64,000 bases of DNA from Flammulina velutipes (lineage: Eukaryota > Basidiomycota > Agaricomycetes > Agaricales > Physalacriaceae), in the NCBI GenBank assembly GCA_011800155.1, contig CM022368.1, positions 2,666,001-2,730,000 of the forward strand. The letters run 5' to 3'. Shown here in pieces: positions 22,550-34,341 of this stretch. Made by a program: the position numbers and the translations under genes. The notes below the pieces were generated by a model. The model made no database searches. It saw only the letters and a list, made by a program, of their open reading frames with translations, and was not told where the DNA came from. The first letter of the stretch is position 1. Every line of letters starts with the position of its first letter.

Positions 22550-24322
22550 ATGTTATTTGATCAGACCCGTTGTTCTGGGTCAGACCCTGACTATGCTCTA
22601 CAGCCAACATCCAACACGAACGACGTTCCAGTACGTTTCTATTCTTTTACTGCTTTCTTTTTCTCACAATATATAGGACTATGGAACAATTACTACTCAA
22701 AGGCGTACCATTGACGTTGAACGCGCCTCGTCGAGCGCGACGGCGGGAACAGATCCTTATAATCTAAGAGCTGGGATCATCTCGGATGAACAACTCGAAC
22801 GCATTCGAAAGAAATCCAAAGGCAAAGCTGTCGCTCATTATCACAACAAACAGAACGACGTATGTTTGCTACCACTTATTGCATTTATGGCACTTGTTGA
22901 CGCGTCTATCTACAGCTTATAGCGTATCTTCTCAAACCTATGGAAGAGCATACGAACGACGCAAAGGACGAAGAAGATGCCGCTCGGTTCCCCGTATGTA
23001 CCATCTTGAACCCGTATTCGTACCCCTTCTCATCTTTGTTAGGTCAAGGTCGCTATCTGGGCCAGCCTCATCGCAAATCTCGTGCTTTGCATTGTTCAGA
23101 GTTCGTTGACTTCTCATCCCATCTATCATTCCTAATCTTATCTCAAATCGCAGTATACGCCGCCCTTTCCTCCATGTCACTCTCTCTTCTCGCCACAGGC
23201 ATAGACTCCGTCTTCGATCTAGGGAGCAACGTCCTCCTCTTCTGGCTTCACAGCAAGTCCAAGAGGTTGGATATCAATAAATGGCCAGTCGGCGGCGCTC
23301 GTCTAGAATGCATAGGAAACATTGTTTATGGCAAGTCATCCGAGCTTTTCTTCTCCTCCATTTAACACATGTGATAGGTTTTCTGTACGTCGAGTTCCAC
23401 TAGCATGGCATTGCCAAATTTTAACACGATCCAGGATGGGCTCTGTTAATATCATCGTGGTGGTAGAATCTCTACAGTCCATAGCGTCCAAAGAGGGTGA
23501 TGAGTTGGCTGACTTTTATCTCCCCTCCATCATCGCGGTTGCCGCTGCCCTCGGTACGTCTGCTCCGCTGTGGTATGCATCTGCTCACCCGCACCTCGTG
23601 CAGGCGTCAAATTCATTCTCTTCTTGTCGACCTATCCCTTCCGTAAGAACTCTAGTCAAGTCCGGGTTTTATGGGAGGACCATCGAAACGACCTTTGGAT
23701 TAATGGATTCGGTATCATCATGGCCACAGGTGGTAGCAAGCTCAAGTGGTGTAAGTTTTTTTGCCCGTTTTTGCCTATCCGTTCATCTAAAACACTTCTA
23801 GGGCTCGACCCTCTCGGTGCAATAATTGTGTGTTCTTGTTCCCGCCACTAGTACATGATCTTTAACCGTGTCTAGATTGCTTTCGGTATCATCTACTCCT
23901 GGACAGGTACGATCTGGGGAGAATTCGAGCTTTTAGCAGGAAAATCTGCTCCGCAAGATTTCCTCCAGCTCTTAATTTACAAATCTATGACGTTCCATGA
24001 AGATATCGAACAGATCGATACCGTTCGGGCGTACCATGTTTGTATATCCTCTTCTCGTCAGGCGCGCTCACTCGTAATTTGTAGAGTGGACCGGACTACT
24101 TTGTTGAGATCGATGTCGTCATGAGCGGGGATACACCCCTTTGGAAAGCGCACGATATTGGACAAGCGTTGCAAGACAAGCTTGAGGTCCTACCGAACGT
24201 GGAGCGAGTCTTCGTCCATGTCGACCACGAAACGACACATGTGCCTGTACGTGCATATCAGGATGCTTTTTTGTTTCAAAAATTGACCATTTTCCGTGTA
24301 GGAGCATCGCAAGAATGTATGA
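22550..24322 (+). CDS. Cation diffusion facilitator (Mn-type CDF transporter)
   Basis: Metal/proton antiporter of the CDF family, about 430-450 residues. Start M-L-F-D-Q-T-R-C is the first ATG in the frame that splices into the soluble N-terminal part (about 140 residues, charged, no transmembrane segment). Helices then begin: I-Y-A-A-L-S-S-M-S-L-S-L-L-A-T-G, then D-S-V-F-D-L-G-S-N-V-L-L-F-W with a D-x3-D metal site, P-V-G-G-A-R-L-E, and E-D-H-R-N-D-L-W-I-N-G-F-G with a second D-x3-D. The C-terminal cytoplasmic domain has V-D-H-E-T-T-H at the end, last exon E-H-R-K-N-V and TGA. In Zn-type members the second motif is usually HxxxD; two DxxxD motifs are typical of Mn-CDFs. Likely vacuolar, Golgi or mitochondrial; the compartment is not evident. 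Confidence 0.88.
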
Positions 24323-24479
24323 GTAGCAAGGCTCACAAGCTCGATAGATCAACTTTAATGCACTTGAATCTTGACATATCATTATGAAAGTTCGGAAGTC
24401 GGACCGGAATTGCGAATCATACTGAGACTACCTCCTTTCCACCACCAAGCGGGCTACCCACCCTCAACAATTAGCAACG

Positions 24480-24884
24480 ATGTCCACGACTAATTCAGTG
24501 GTTGGCGTATCTAACACCTGGCCCGACTTGCTTACGCCACTCTACGAAGAACTCGTCCATTTTCTCACGCAGAATGAATCCCCTTCCGCCGCTCAAGCTT
24601 TAAATTGCTTAAAGGAGCTCCTAAATGGCGATCCAATCTTGTTACTCAAGGAGAGACCGCCGAAGCTAATTATCGGAGTCCCTGCAGCTCGCCACGACAC
24701 CGACGCTATGGGCCTCGGAGTGGAGGACGCCACGACACCAAACAAGTGTGGCACTCACAGTTATATGGCTTTCATGGCTCGGAAACTTTCGTCTAATTAT
24801 TCACGGGTAATTTGGGACACAGACCTTATGACCCGCCTGAGTCTCATGGGCAGCTCGAAATCAAAAAGCACTAGTGTGGCGTAG
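24480..24884 (+). CDS. Hypothetical protein, 134 residues
   Basis: A single uninterrupted frame, M-S-T-T-N-S-V-V-G-V-S to S-K-S-T-S-V-A, with an acidic, Leu-rich first half (L-T-P-L-Y-E-E-L-V-H-F-L) and a Ser-rich end. No domain recognised. It could be an independent short gene or the remnant of a longer one; nothing upstream or downstream splices obviously onto it. It starts 158 bp after the CDF stop. Confidence 0.35.
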   Translation: MSTTNSVVGVSNTWPDLLTPLYEELVHFLTQNESPSAAQALNCLKELLNGDPILLLKERPPKLIIGVPAARHDTDAMGLGVEDATTPNKCGTHSYMAFMARKLSSNYSRVIWDTDLMTRLSLMGSSKSKSTSVA

Positions 24885-25101
24885 ATTTCACATTTCAACT
24901 TTCTCGTTCTTCAAAGTCCTATCAAATAATTGTAGCTCATGAACTAACAGATTAGATTCTAGTGTAACATCAGAGCGAAAAACGAGTGTGTACATGTCTG
25001 GCCCGGGAGCGGTACCAGTGTAAATATAATGTCCAGGGTTTACGCGGCGAGACTGCCTACGAATCTATAATACTGTAACTTAAAGTCCAGAAAAAAAGAG
25101 A

Positions 25102-27765
25102 TCATGCGATAGAGGGGTCTGCGTATTCAGCGGGCACTTGTAGTTGGTCCATTGATTGAAGGAGAACTAGCGGAAGCATTAGGATATCTTCTTCTTCTGT
25201 ATATTCGAGCACATACCGGCAACCATACCACCAGCTGCGTGTTGTGAGATATGGCAGTGGACCGTCATTGGTCCCACGTCGCTTGCAATGTCTGTAATTC
25301 TCTATCAGCCACTTCGTCAAGGCGACGAGGATGGGGAGACTCACATCGGATCGCCAACCAACTGCCACCGGCTGCTGCCTTCGCCGGGGGCGTGTTAAAC
25401 CCATCACGTACAGGTGGGTTTACGAAGTTGAAGTTCTCCGGGATTGCCTGAGCGGCCTCAGCAACCGACGTCCAGTTGAAATTACCGGCGCCGGACCCGA
25501 TAACCCAGAACTTGTTGAAGTGCTGAAGCGAGAACGTCAGTGTCAGGTACCGAGGTTGATGAATGAACTCATACCTTGTGGATGGGATGGGGAGGTCTAG
25601 GTTGGAGGATTAGTACTTGCGTGCTTTGAGAGAGAAGAGAACGACATACGAATTCTCGTTGACGACAAAGACAAGATCAACGACCGCATCTTTCTGATTA
25701 ACAAAGTCAATGCTATGAGCGCCCAGGACACCAGATTTGTCTGCGGCGACACTGCGCCACACGGAATCCCAAATCAAAGGACCGTTGTCCTCATAAAGAC
25801 TCTGATGTAAGCCCGTGTCGTTCATAGCCCATATCGTTCCGTTGGGACGCGACATGTCGAAGAAGAAAGTCTGAGCCACTTGGTCGTTTCCGGGTGGGGA
25901 AGATGCGACGAAGGGGGCAGCACCGGTACCATAGTCGTCGAAGTCGGTGGCATTGTGGGAGAGGCCTGTTGCGGTCGTGAGCAGGGCTCCAGAGTAATGA
26001 ACGGATGGTTTGGAAGGAGGGAGGGCTGGGTATCCCTCTGCCTTCACAAACTCGGCGGTGGTGCCATCGAGAGAAGCGTATTGGAGAACAGCGTATCCAC
26101 TGATCATCTGAGGAGCGACGTTGGCAGCGATGCGGATGGTGTATGCTGAGCCGGGTGCTTTGTCCAGCTTGATGGCAACCTGGGCGCGCATACCAGAGGC
26201 CAACTAAACGACTTGATCAGGTCATATTCGAGTTTTAGTTAAGATCTTGCTTACAACGATAGCGTCAACGGGTTCGGTAACATTCAGGTATTCACCTTCG
26301 ACGGCTGTATGGGGTGTGAGCAGCGAATACTGCAACGAGTCGAACAACACTCACCGAAAACATACATGGGGTGCTCATCAATGGACACGCGGTGTTCCCA
26401 CAGCCCACCAGCGTTCACAAAGTCAAGGACAGCCCAAGAAGTCAGCGTGTTGTCCACGTTGACGGTATGCAAAGGAGCGCCGACATCTACGACACGTTAG
26501 GAATATTACTCAAGGAACAGAAAGTCACAACCACTCACTCTCAACGTCGCAGGTCTCATACATATCAACAGGCATCTTTGAGATATCGGATTCTGGACCA
26601 AAGCCTGGGGTAGGTGGGTTGAGCATAGGCGAATCCGGGAACAGACATCTATAGGGAATTCCAGTTAGATATGAATGCCACAGGCTGACACGAACATACC
26701 CCATAGCTGTAACGTTTCCCAAGCCCTTCAGAGCTGCGACAGGTGCCAACTCCTCAGCCGGAGGACACACCATCGAGCCTTGGCCATTGACCAGGATAGA
26801 TTTGACACACCTAAATGCCGTGGTCAGTTGCGAACTACCTTAGGAATAGCCGAAAATCGACTCACAGAGGCTCGATGTTGGACTCTTCCCAAATCTTCAA
26901 AATTTCGCCTGAGGTGTAGTGGCGCCAGTCAGCCAAAAGGAGGGAGTGGCTGTCCAAGGCCGCTGCAGCCAGTTGAGTCTGGTCTAGGACATAGCTAGAG
27001 ATCTGGGCAAAAGGCGCAGGGCGGGAGAGCGAAGGCCTGTCAAACGTTCAGCCCTACAATTCGGGACTTCATAAATTGACGTCGGGCATACCTAACCGTC
27101 AAACCCATGAAGAGGCCGTCGTCCTGCATGTTCTCTGTCATAGACCCATTAGTAGACTATAGGACAATACGATAAAGGAAAGCACATACTAGAGTGAGCA
27201 TGGAGATGATAGAAACCGTACTGGTCGACGTTGTATCGGTAGGTGAACGAGGCTCCGGGTTGGATCATAGGTTGAGTGACGCCAGGAACCTGCATAGTGT
27301 CAGTTGGAACGGCGGAGGCGTAATAGGCTAATTTGACGTACGCCATCCATCCACGGAGTGCCCGTCTGATGGAGTCCGTGTCCGTGTAGAGTAAATGGTA
27401 GAGAGATGTTGGAAGTGACATGGAGCTACAAACACAGGTGAGCGAGGGTACACGCGTCCAGTACGCTCAACGCACCTCGAGAATATCGCCTTCGTCGATT
27501 GTGATCATCTCGGACCCGAATTTGCCATTCATGAAGTATACCAATCTGCAACAGAAGGTCAGACCACCACGCGTATTGACGAAAGAGCCATGCACGCATA
27601 CCTATCCTTTCCACCATCGGGGTTGTAGAGGCCCTCAGATACTACCAAGTCGTACGTGACAACAGATTCAACATCGACGTTAACATTAAGCAATGGGGTA
27701 GCAAAAGTGGAAGAGAAGAGAGAAAAGGTCAATGAAAGAGTGCTCAGAAGATGAAGAGAGAGCAT
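25102..27765 (-). CDS. Secreted multicopper oxidase (laccase / ascorbate-oxidase-like)
   Basis: Copper oxidase with a signal peptide (M-L-S-L-H-L-L-S-T-L-S-L-T-F-S-L-F-S-S-T) starting at 27765. The four copper-ligand regions can be read across introns: L-H-G-H-G-L-H-Q-T-G-T-P-W-M-D-G, Y-H-L-H-A-H-S, H-P-I-H-K-H-F-N-K-F-W-V-I-G, and V-H-C-H-I-S-Q-H-A-A-G-G-M with an axial Met. The first motif normally reads HWHG and the third HPxHxHGHxF, so the enzyme is divergent though all ligand His of these pairs are present. The last exon V-P-A-E-Y-A-D-P-S-I-A ends at TGA 25102-25104. Many introns. A TATA-like box lies about 95 bp upstream of the ATG. Substrate (phenols, pigments or iron) cannot be assigned; the Fet3 transmembrane tail is absent. 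Confidence 0.85.
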
Positions 27766-27855
27766 CTTCAAAAGAAGGGAGGCGCAAAGGAATGTGTGGA
27801 GTGTTGTGTCGTGAGTTTAAGAGGGAGATGAGATACCATAATGAAACGCGCGCCC

Positions 27856-27866
27856 ATATATATTTA
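27856..27866 (-). promoter_or_regulatory. TATA-like box of the multicopper oxidase
   Basis: Minus strand reads TAAATATATAT about 92-102 bp upstream of the ATG at 27765, a plausible core promoter distance for a fungal gene. Confidence 0.45.
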
Positions 27867-28463
27867 GTTCGTGAAAGAGGCTTCGCCGTGGATCAAATTC
27901 TCACGCGCACCTGAAGCGTCCCCAAAACGACCCTTGGGCGAGACAATTCTGCTACACAGCTTTCCAGGGTGGCGCTACGCCTGTCACCACTATTGAATAC
28001 AGGCTGGATGGGTCCGGGTGTGTTTGGATTATAGGCGCGTTCGGGCAACTTCGAAGAGCTGAGTGAAATATGGTGGCCTTCTCGGTACGTATACAAGATG
28101 ATCATCACAGCCCTCCCGACATCTCAAACTAGTTCAACTCGTAAACGAGGTCTAGCCAAGAGTTGGTTGGAGTAGGGCTTGGCCAGAACGTCGAGGCTAT
28201 TTGCCACCGGCAACGTCTAGAACTCTAATTCGGAATGCCTCTAGAAGAGCAATACGCCACTATCCCTGCGGGAGACTACGGGAGAGCTAGTTCGGATTCG
28301 TATCTTTGCCTCGAGTAGTTTGAACTTCGAGCGCTAACATGCTCCAATGCCTTGGCAGCGTGATTCTGTCAACGGCGCGGCCGTCCGAGTTTCATGGAAT
28401 GAAGAGCCTGTTTGCGAGCTCCCCGGATCTCCCGTCCATCGCTAAACATTCTTTGTTCATCAA
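27867..28463. other. Intergenic region
   Basis: About 600 bp between the multicopper oxidase promoter and the 3' end of the kinase-like gene. Short ORFs on the plus strand at 28339-28700 are antisense to the kinase-like gene or its 3' side. No gene supported. Confidence 0.4.
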
Positions 28464-30037
28464 TCATCTCAGCCCAGCATCCAAGCTGGCTCTCAGATAT
28501 TTTCTCGTTGTCGCACGCATCCCTGTTTTCCTGTTCTTTAACTCCTTCCTATGGCCATAGACTTCGTCTTTTGTGTCCCGCATCTCTTCTTCGCAAGCTT
28601 TCCTCCAGTCTCGCCTCGTCAGTTGGGCCCTGCGCTCCGCCCGCCCAAAATCCAACAATCGAAAGCTCGGCGTGTCGATAGAACGTAGAGACGGCTCTAG
28701 GCTGAGTGGACCTGGCTGCTTGAGTACGTTATCCGATTTGAAGGAATTGTGGACAATGCCAGCTCGATGAAGACGAGCAACGAAAGAAAATAGAAGTTCC
28801 CTTAAGCCTTGTATTAGCTTCTATCTTAATCACCGACAAATGGACAGGAAAGCTCACCTCTCTTTCGGCTTCAATTCCGACCTCACAAAAGGCTCTCCAC
28901 ACTCTTCTATGAGCAAAATTGGACTCAGAAGCCCTCTAAGACTCGCGTCTTCAGCCACATAGTATCCATAAAACTTGGGGACGATCGCATCAACGGGCAC
29001 AATGCCATCTCCATCGTACATCGACTCCTCTATCCAGTGCCACCCTGTCCATTGTTCGCTCATGTGCGATGGAACATCGATGCTGTACATCTTGGCTTCG
29101 TGGCGAAGCATATCGCGCGACCTGGCGTCAGAGCGTGATATTTTGGCCGCCACGGTAACGTCCCCAGAGTGAGAACGCGCGGTCAATGGAATGGGTAGCC
29201 GGAAGCGCGCACGGAACACGTTGGAATGGCTGCCAGACCCGAGTGTTTCAGCGTGTGAAAGGTCGAGAATGCCTTCGAACTCGCTGTTGGGGAACATAGG
29301 GCCACTAGTGGAATCGGACGGAGTTATATCGTCCAGGATGGGATAAACGCGCGTGTATCTTGTCGTTTGAGCAGTGGCATCGAGAGCAGGAATGTATCTC
29401 GTTTTACCGAGAGGGTCTTTGACAATAAGGATGCTGGGAAGGAGCTCAGGAGCTATGGTTTCTTCCAGCTTGACGACTTCTGGTAGTCTTGGAGCTCGTG
29501 ATTTAGTCGAGCTGAGAACCTATATTAGATGTTAACGCGTTGCATCCTAATATTTGTCAGAGTAACACTAACCTGGCTTGTTCTCCTCGAGGTAGGACCA
29601 GTGGACAAGGATCGTATCATGGACGGCTCAAAATCCGAATCAAGGAAATCCCAAGACGCATCCGAATCCGACTCGTAGTATTCCTCAGTATCCTCCCCTT
29701 CAGAATATTCGCTATAATCCGTTTCAAACGGAGTTGAGTATGTCGAGTATCGATAGGATTCGGGGCGAGTGTTTATAACATCCACTACGGGCCAAGGAGA
29801 AACGATGGTGGGCCCTCCTCGTTCTTCGCTCGAGGGTACAAAGTTTATGCAGCGACGAGTGTCTCGGTCGATGAGGAAGAGCGCGGGGTCCAGAGACCAT
29901 GGTTCGCCGTCTGGAGAGCAGATTTCGATGTTTGGCCGGCTGGGGGACGGGGAAGGCGCTGAGATGGATGACGGAGGCCTGGAGACGGAAACTTGTGGGG
30001 AAGTAGAGGCATCGAGAGCCTGCGATTTGACCGACAT
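28464..30037 (-). CDS. Protein kinase-like domain protein, possibly catalytically altered
   Basis: About 485 residues in three exons. The N-terminal 190 residues are low-complexity, Ser/Pro- and Glu/Tyr-rich (E-Y-S-E-G-E-D-T-E-E-Y-Y-E-S-D-S). The kinase-like part starts L-G-S-G-S-H-S-N-V-F (glycine loop) with V-A-A-K-I (ATP Lys), then L-R-H-E-A-K-M-Y (helix C Glu), and ends, after an intron with acceptor CTTAAG, H-R-A-G-I-V-H-N-S-F-K-S-D-N-V-L and R-L-L-D-F-G-R-A. DFG is kept, but the position of the HRD Asp appears as Ser in H-N-S-F-K. The chain stops soon after a basic C-terminal segment, so the C-lobe is short. Similar small kinase-like proteins are abundant in mushroom genomes, mostly unstudied. 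Confidence 0.65.
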
Positions 30038-30312
30038 CAGGTATGAATGAAGTATCGCCGTGGTACGAATATTGAAATGCAAGTAGTCATGCTGTGGATT
30101 GCAAGATTATGATTGATGTATCTTGGTAGTAGCTGCTCCAAAGAAAGCAAATACCACTAGACACAGAGCTTTAGCGTGTACACAGACACGACGAAAAGAA
30201 AAGGCCATACCTATGGAGAGTGGTGGTGGTTTGGAGGAAAGGTGTCGTTGTGCACGTGAGAACGTTTGTCACAGCAGGATTCGGATGTAATAAAATATAT
30301 TTACAGTCCACG

Positions 30313-32549
30313 CTACGAGAACTTCCATACTTCCAACACTCGCTCAATGTGCTCCTTCTCAATACCATCCTTCGTCCTCCGTACCTTGGTCACAACCTGC
30401 TTGGTCGTCGCCACAGACCCCACATCGTCACCCTCTATCTCCTTGTCAGCCCAACCCTTTACCTCCTCCTCCGTTTCCGGACGTCGCCTTTTCACCTCCC
30501 TCGTCTCGACCGGCACAGTCACAAACTCAACCTTGTCCCATCCCCTCGGACGGTAATTCTTGAACCTTACAGGCCCATGCTCGTCCGGCTCAACAACCGA
30601 CTCTTCAGTCGACGCACGTTTCCTCTTGTTCCCTTTCCCTCGCGCCGACCCATTTGGAACAATCTTTGTTTCGCTCTCGTCTTCACTAGAATTACCAGTA
30701 GCCAGCCTAAGTCGCCACCGTAGTTCTCTCGCCACTGCCGGTGCGTCCTTCACACGGTCGTGGGGTATCTGATCCCGAACTTCCTTCTTGGCTGCCTCGT
30801 CCCCCCATTCCAGTTCCCGGACCTGGCCCACCAGAAAGTCCGCCAGCTTGGTGAGCGAAGAAGCGACGCGTGGATGTAAAGATGTGCCCACTGACGCCTT
30901 GAGGTCACGTAGATACTTGTCTCCGACGTACCAGCAGAGCCTAATTCATTTAATCAAAGGCGTCGAGAGGATACGAATGTACTGACTTGGAGAACATGGG
31001 AAAGCGGAACTTCCGTGGTACTGCAGTTGCTATCTCGATGTCTCGGATTTTTAACTCTAGAGTAGACCGTCAGTGGTGGATATGCGAAGGCATGGGCGAA
31101 CTTACGCGTTGCCACGTTATATGAATGCAAGAAATTACCGCCAAAGACAAGGGTATCCACCGGTGTTTGCTAAGAACATTGAGACGAAGAATTCGACTTT
31201 GTATGATTACTCACGACTGCATGAATCCAACCCGTTGGAATCAACATAGTATTCCCCGTCGTCAATTTCACCTTGATAACCTCGTCGACAAGGTCACCTA
31301 GCCAGGTCTGCCCTTGGATCTCGCTACCAGACCAGCGCTCGTATGCAGCCAAGTTCGCAGGCGTGGGGCGTATGAAGTAGAATATCTGGGCAAAAGGTTA
31401 GTCAAGACATCGCACTGCACGTCAAACGCACCTTTTCGCCGGAAACTATGTGGTAATACACAGAGGAGCCAGCAAAATCGACGTGCCAATCCTACAAACG
31501 TTACTGAAAGCTCGAAAGGAAGAAAAAGAGTGCCCACCGTCCAAGCTGAAGCGACTCCCATTAAGCAGTACAGTTGTACTTTTGGATAGACATGTCCTTT
31601 TCCCTTGCGCGTACTTGGCCAGTAGTTCTCTACCCAGTCTATTTCTCTGACCAGTCGCGGGGGTAGGATACGGTCGGCCAGAGGTGTCGCCGATACCTCC
31701 AATGATATGACATTGAGAATCTTTTCGCGAGCGGCAGGCTCCTTGTTCCAATACTCTGCCCATCTGCCTACAGTCCATCCCGGAGAGGCGGATTGACTTC
31801 CGACATCTATTCGGGGGGATTAGACCAAGGAGTATTGGGTGGGATGGGGAATTACCTATAACTATTGGCTCATTAGACGAGGTGAATTGGCAGTTACAAA
31901 AAGTCGCATACCCTCAACGGGTGTTTCGTGGCCGACGTCTTCAGCGACTTGGTCGACCGTAAAGTCGCTCGGAGGCATCTTCATTCCCAAGCCGTCGCCT
32001 TGCTCAATAACTATCGGTTCAGTCATAGCCGTCTCGTCGTCCTCGAGCCATTCCAATGAAACGTCTTCGCCGTTCATTCTTTTGAACCGGTCTGCCTTGA
32101 GGGGCTTGCCCTCCATCATACGAAGGTAACGATTGGGGTCCGACTCGACGCCGTTCGAGTTGAGGCCAGCATAGTCGCGCTGTGGGCGCTTCCTGTCTGA
32201 CTTGCGCGTCGGTGCTTTCAGAGTAATTGTGCGCTTGGGATCCGCGAGTAGACATTCTGCGCAATACCTACCGCTGTGAGCATTCATTCAGCGTCAGCGA
32301 CGGACAGCGAGCGCACCATTTGTCTATCATGGACGAATCTTCTCCCTTGCCAGCGCATGCCCAGTGGTACCACACTCTGCATGCATCGCACCGTATCCAG
32401 ATATCCTTGTCCTTGCCTGCATCGTCCTCAGGTGTTTTCGGGCATGCAGGACATAATTTGGAGTCGTTATCCTGGCCAGCGTTGTCGTTGGGATCCTCGG
32501 ACGTTGCGTCTCGTGTTTTTCTAGAGCGACCTCGACGGCCAGTGGCCAT
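30313..32549 (-). CDS. JHD1: PHD-JmjC histone lysine demethylase (JHD1/KDM2-like)
   Basis: Nuclear Fe(II)/2-oxoglutarate dioxygenase expected to remove methyl groups from histone H3 (Lys36 in yeast Jhd1). The N-terminus is basic ([12 protein letters not shown]). The PHD finger shows [22 protein letters not shown] and, after an intron splitting the Trp codon, W-Y-C-A-E-C-L. The JmjC domain has [18 protein letters not shown] with the HxD iron ligands, then [11 protein letters not shown] and P-T-G-W-I-H-A-V with the distal His. A long lysine-rich C-terminal region carries an NLS-like K-R-K-R-A-S, ending V-W-K-F-S. Roughly 590 residues, about nine exons. It is divergent from the TACO1-like gene with 85 bp between start codons. 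Confidence 0.9.
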
Positions 32550-32634
32550 AGCAAGTTTCAATTTGTCGAGTTGAAAGTAGCAAGGCAAGTCAAGTAAACT
32601 CGTACAAATTCCATACGCTCTGCCTTTTTCGGTG

Positions 32635-33734
32635 ATGTCGCTGCTTCGCGTTCTACACTCACCACCAGCACGACGACTATTCTCTTCCTCGACTGCTGTC
32701 CTTGCTGGCCACAACAAAGTCTGTCTGCCTTACTTTTCTCGGTTATAATGTCCTCAATGCTTTCCCCCAGTGGTCCAAAATCAAGGACAAGAAAGGCGTC
32801 AACGATGCTGCTAAAGCCGCAGCCTTGACCAAAGCGCGCCGTGTAAGCCGTCTTCACCTCAAATTCTTACAAAAGTTAAACTGGCACAGGACATAATCAT
32901 GGCCGTCCGAAGTGGAGGCGGATCAACCGACCCCGACAAGAATCTCGCGCTCGATGTCGTTCTTCGTCGCCTGAAACACGCAGATATTCCAAAGGACAAC
33001 ATTACGCGTGCTTTGAACAGCGTACAAACTTTGGCTCTCGTTACTTCGCCATAGGCTCACCGTACCCTAGGCTGCCAAGAACGATGTCAAGATGGGAGAG
33101 ACCGTAACTTACGAGGCAATGGCATTTGGCAGTGTTGGCATAATTGTGTGCGCCTGTATTGCTCTCTGACACGATCTATTCGCTCATCCTCAGCTAGTGA
33201 GTGTATCAGCAACAACCCGACTCGAACAGTGCAAGACCTCAAGGCAATCTTCAGCCGTAACCAGTCCGTCAACGTACAACTCCAAATGCCTTTGTCGTCG
33301 CTCACCTGCCGCCAGGACCCGCATCGCCCCGGTTAGGTTCATGTTCGAACGGTTCGGGATTGTTTCTATATCTCTGGGCAACTCTCCGTCCCTCGAAGCA
33401 AAAGAAGCCGTGTTGGATATAGCACTCAGTAACGAAGCTATCGATTTTGAAGAGTCTACGACGGAAGAGGGCACCACTGAGATTGAGGTAGGTAGTCCCC
33501 TACTTCTAATGAGGACTGCCTCTAAATCCAAGCCAGTTTTACTGCCCACCGGACGAGCTATTCAAGCTCACACAAGCGGTATCTGGCTCTGGTGAAGTTT
33601 CTGGAAGCGAACTTGGCTACAAACCCAACGAGAAAACGGAGCCTTCTGAGGAACAAGTCGCGCAAATGAATGAACTCATGGCAGCGCTGGAGGAGAACGA
33701 GGATGTCTCGCGAGTCTGGACGACGATAGACTAG
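32635..33734 (+). CDS. YebC/TACO1-family mitochondrial translation factor
   Basis: Family members act on translation; mammalian TACO1 helps mitochondrial ribosomes make COX1. The start M-S-L-L-R-V-L-H-S-P-P-A-R-R-L-F-S-S-S-T looks like a mitochondrial presequence. It is followed by the diagnostic A-G-H-N-K-W-S-K-I-K-D-K-K, across an intron inside the motif. Then come the second conserved block A-V-R-S-G-G-G-S-T-D-P-D-K-N, I-P-K-D-N-I-T-R-A-L, Y-E-A-M-A-F-G-S-V-G-I-I-V-E, and R-F-M-F-E-R-F-G near the C-terminal domain. About seven exons, roughly 260 residues, stop TAG 33732-33734. Start picked because it is the only ATG that gives the presequence plus the GHNKW motif. Family certain, mitochondrial role inferred from the leader. 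Confidence 0.9.
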
Positions 33735-33942
33735 AACAGCACCTACTACTTAATAAGAGTGGTAAGTAAATGCATTGTCCATAAATAATACAACATCTTA
33801 TTGGTTCCTTTAGCAGCAGATGTCCGTTCCGTTATTGTCCATTGAATTCATTTCCTTCGTCAAGTCAAGTCTGATTTATGAAATCAGTTCAAAGAGTACG
33901 AGTCGTAACACAATAAACACGCACCATCGTCATGGTTCAGGA

Positions 33943-34341
33943 TTACACCCTTCCCTCGCAATGAGAAACCATCTCCCATTCTGCACTAGCCAGCTGTCTC
34001 CACGAGGAGGAGCAAACCAAGTTGAATTTCTGCGGCGGCTCGTTCTCGTTGAAGATCTTCGTCGCACTGGCTCTATAGCAAATGGTCGCAGCCATGAGAC
34101 CGGTCGGCACGACCTTAACATCCTTCATCTCAAATGTCGCATGGGGTACCCACTCCTTCTGCATGTACTCCCTAAGCGTAGGCTTCGAGTCCGCGTCAAG
34201 AATCCTCCCGTCAATGGCGAAGAGTGCATCCTTGCTGATATAGTCAAAAACGGCCTCCCCGGATTCTTTAAGAGCGCGAACGACGTGGATCTCTCCACGC
34301 TTGACTTCGTTGCGGATGCGTTCATCGAGTTCGCCGGTCAT
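33943..34341 (-). CDS. SnoaL/NTF2-like (DUF4440-type) small protein
   Basis: Single-exon protein of 132 residues starting M-T-G-E-L-D-E-R-I-R-N-E-V and ending S-H-C-E-G-R-V. Pattern of one long helix, then F-D-Y-I-S-K-D-A-L-F-A-I-D-G-R and alternating strands up to S-S-S-W-R-Q-L-A-S-A-E-W is that of the alpha+beta cone fold with an internal pocket. Members include ketosteroid-isomerase-like and other small binding proteins; no catalytic residue can be assigned. An upstream in-frame ATG at 34374 would add eleven residues, but the internal Met gives the better family start. Converges with the TACO1-like gene. Confidence 0.65.
   Translation of the reverse strand: MTGELDERIRNEVKRGEIHVVRALKESGEAVFDYISKDALFAIDGRILDADSKPTLREYMQKEWVPHATFEMKDVKVVPTGLMAATICYRASATKIFNENEPPQKFNLVCSSSWRQLASAEWEMVSHCEGRV

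Noticed and set aside
25480..25640. Loss of the first copper-binding His in the third motif of the multicopper oxidase
   Set aside because: A first reading gave L-P-I-H; correct placement of the intron gives P-H-P-I-H-K-H, so the His is present.
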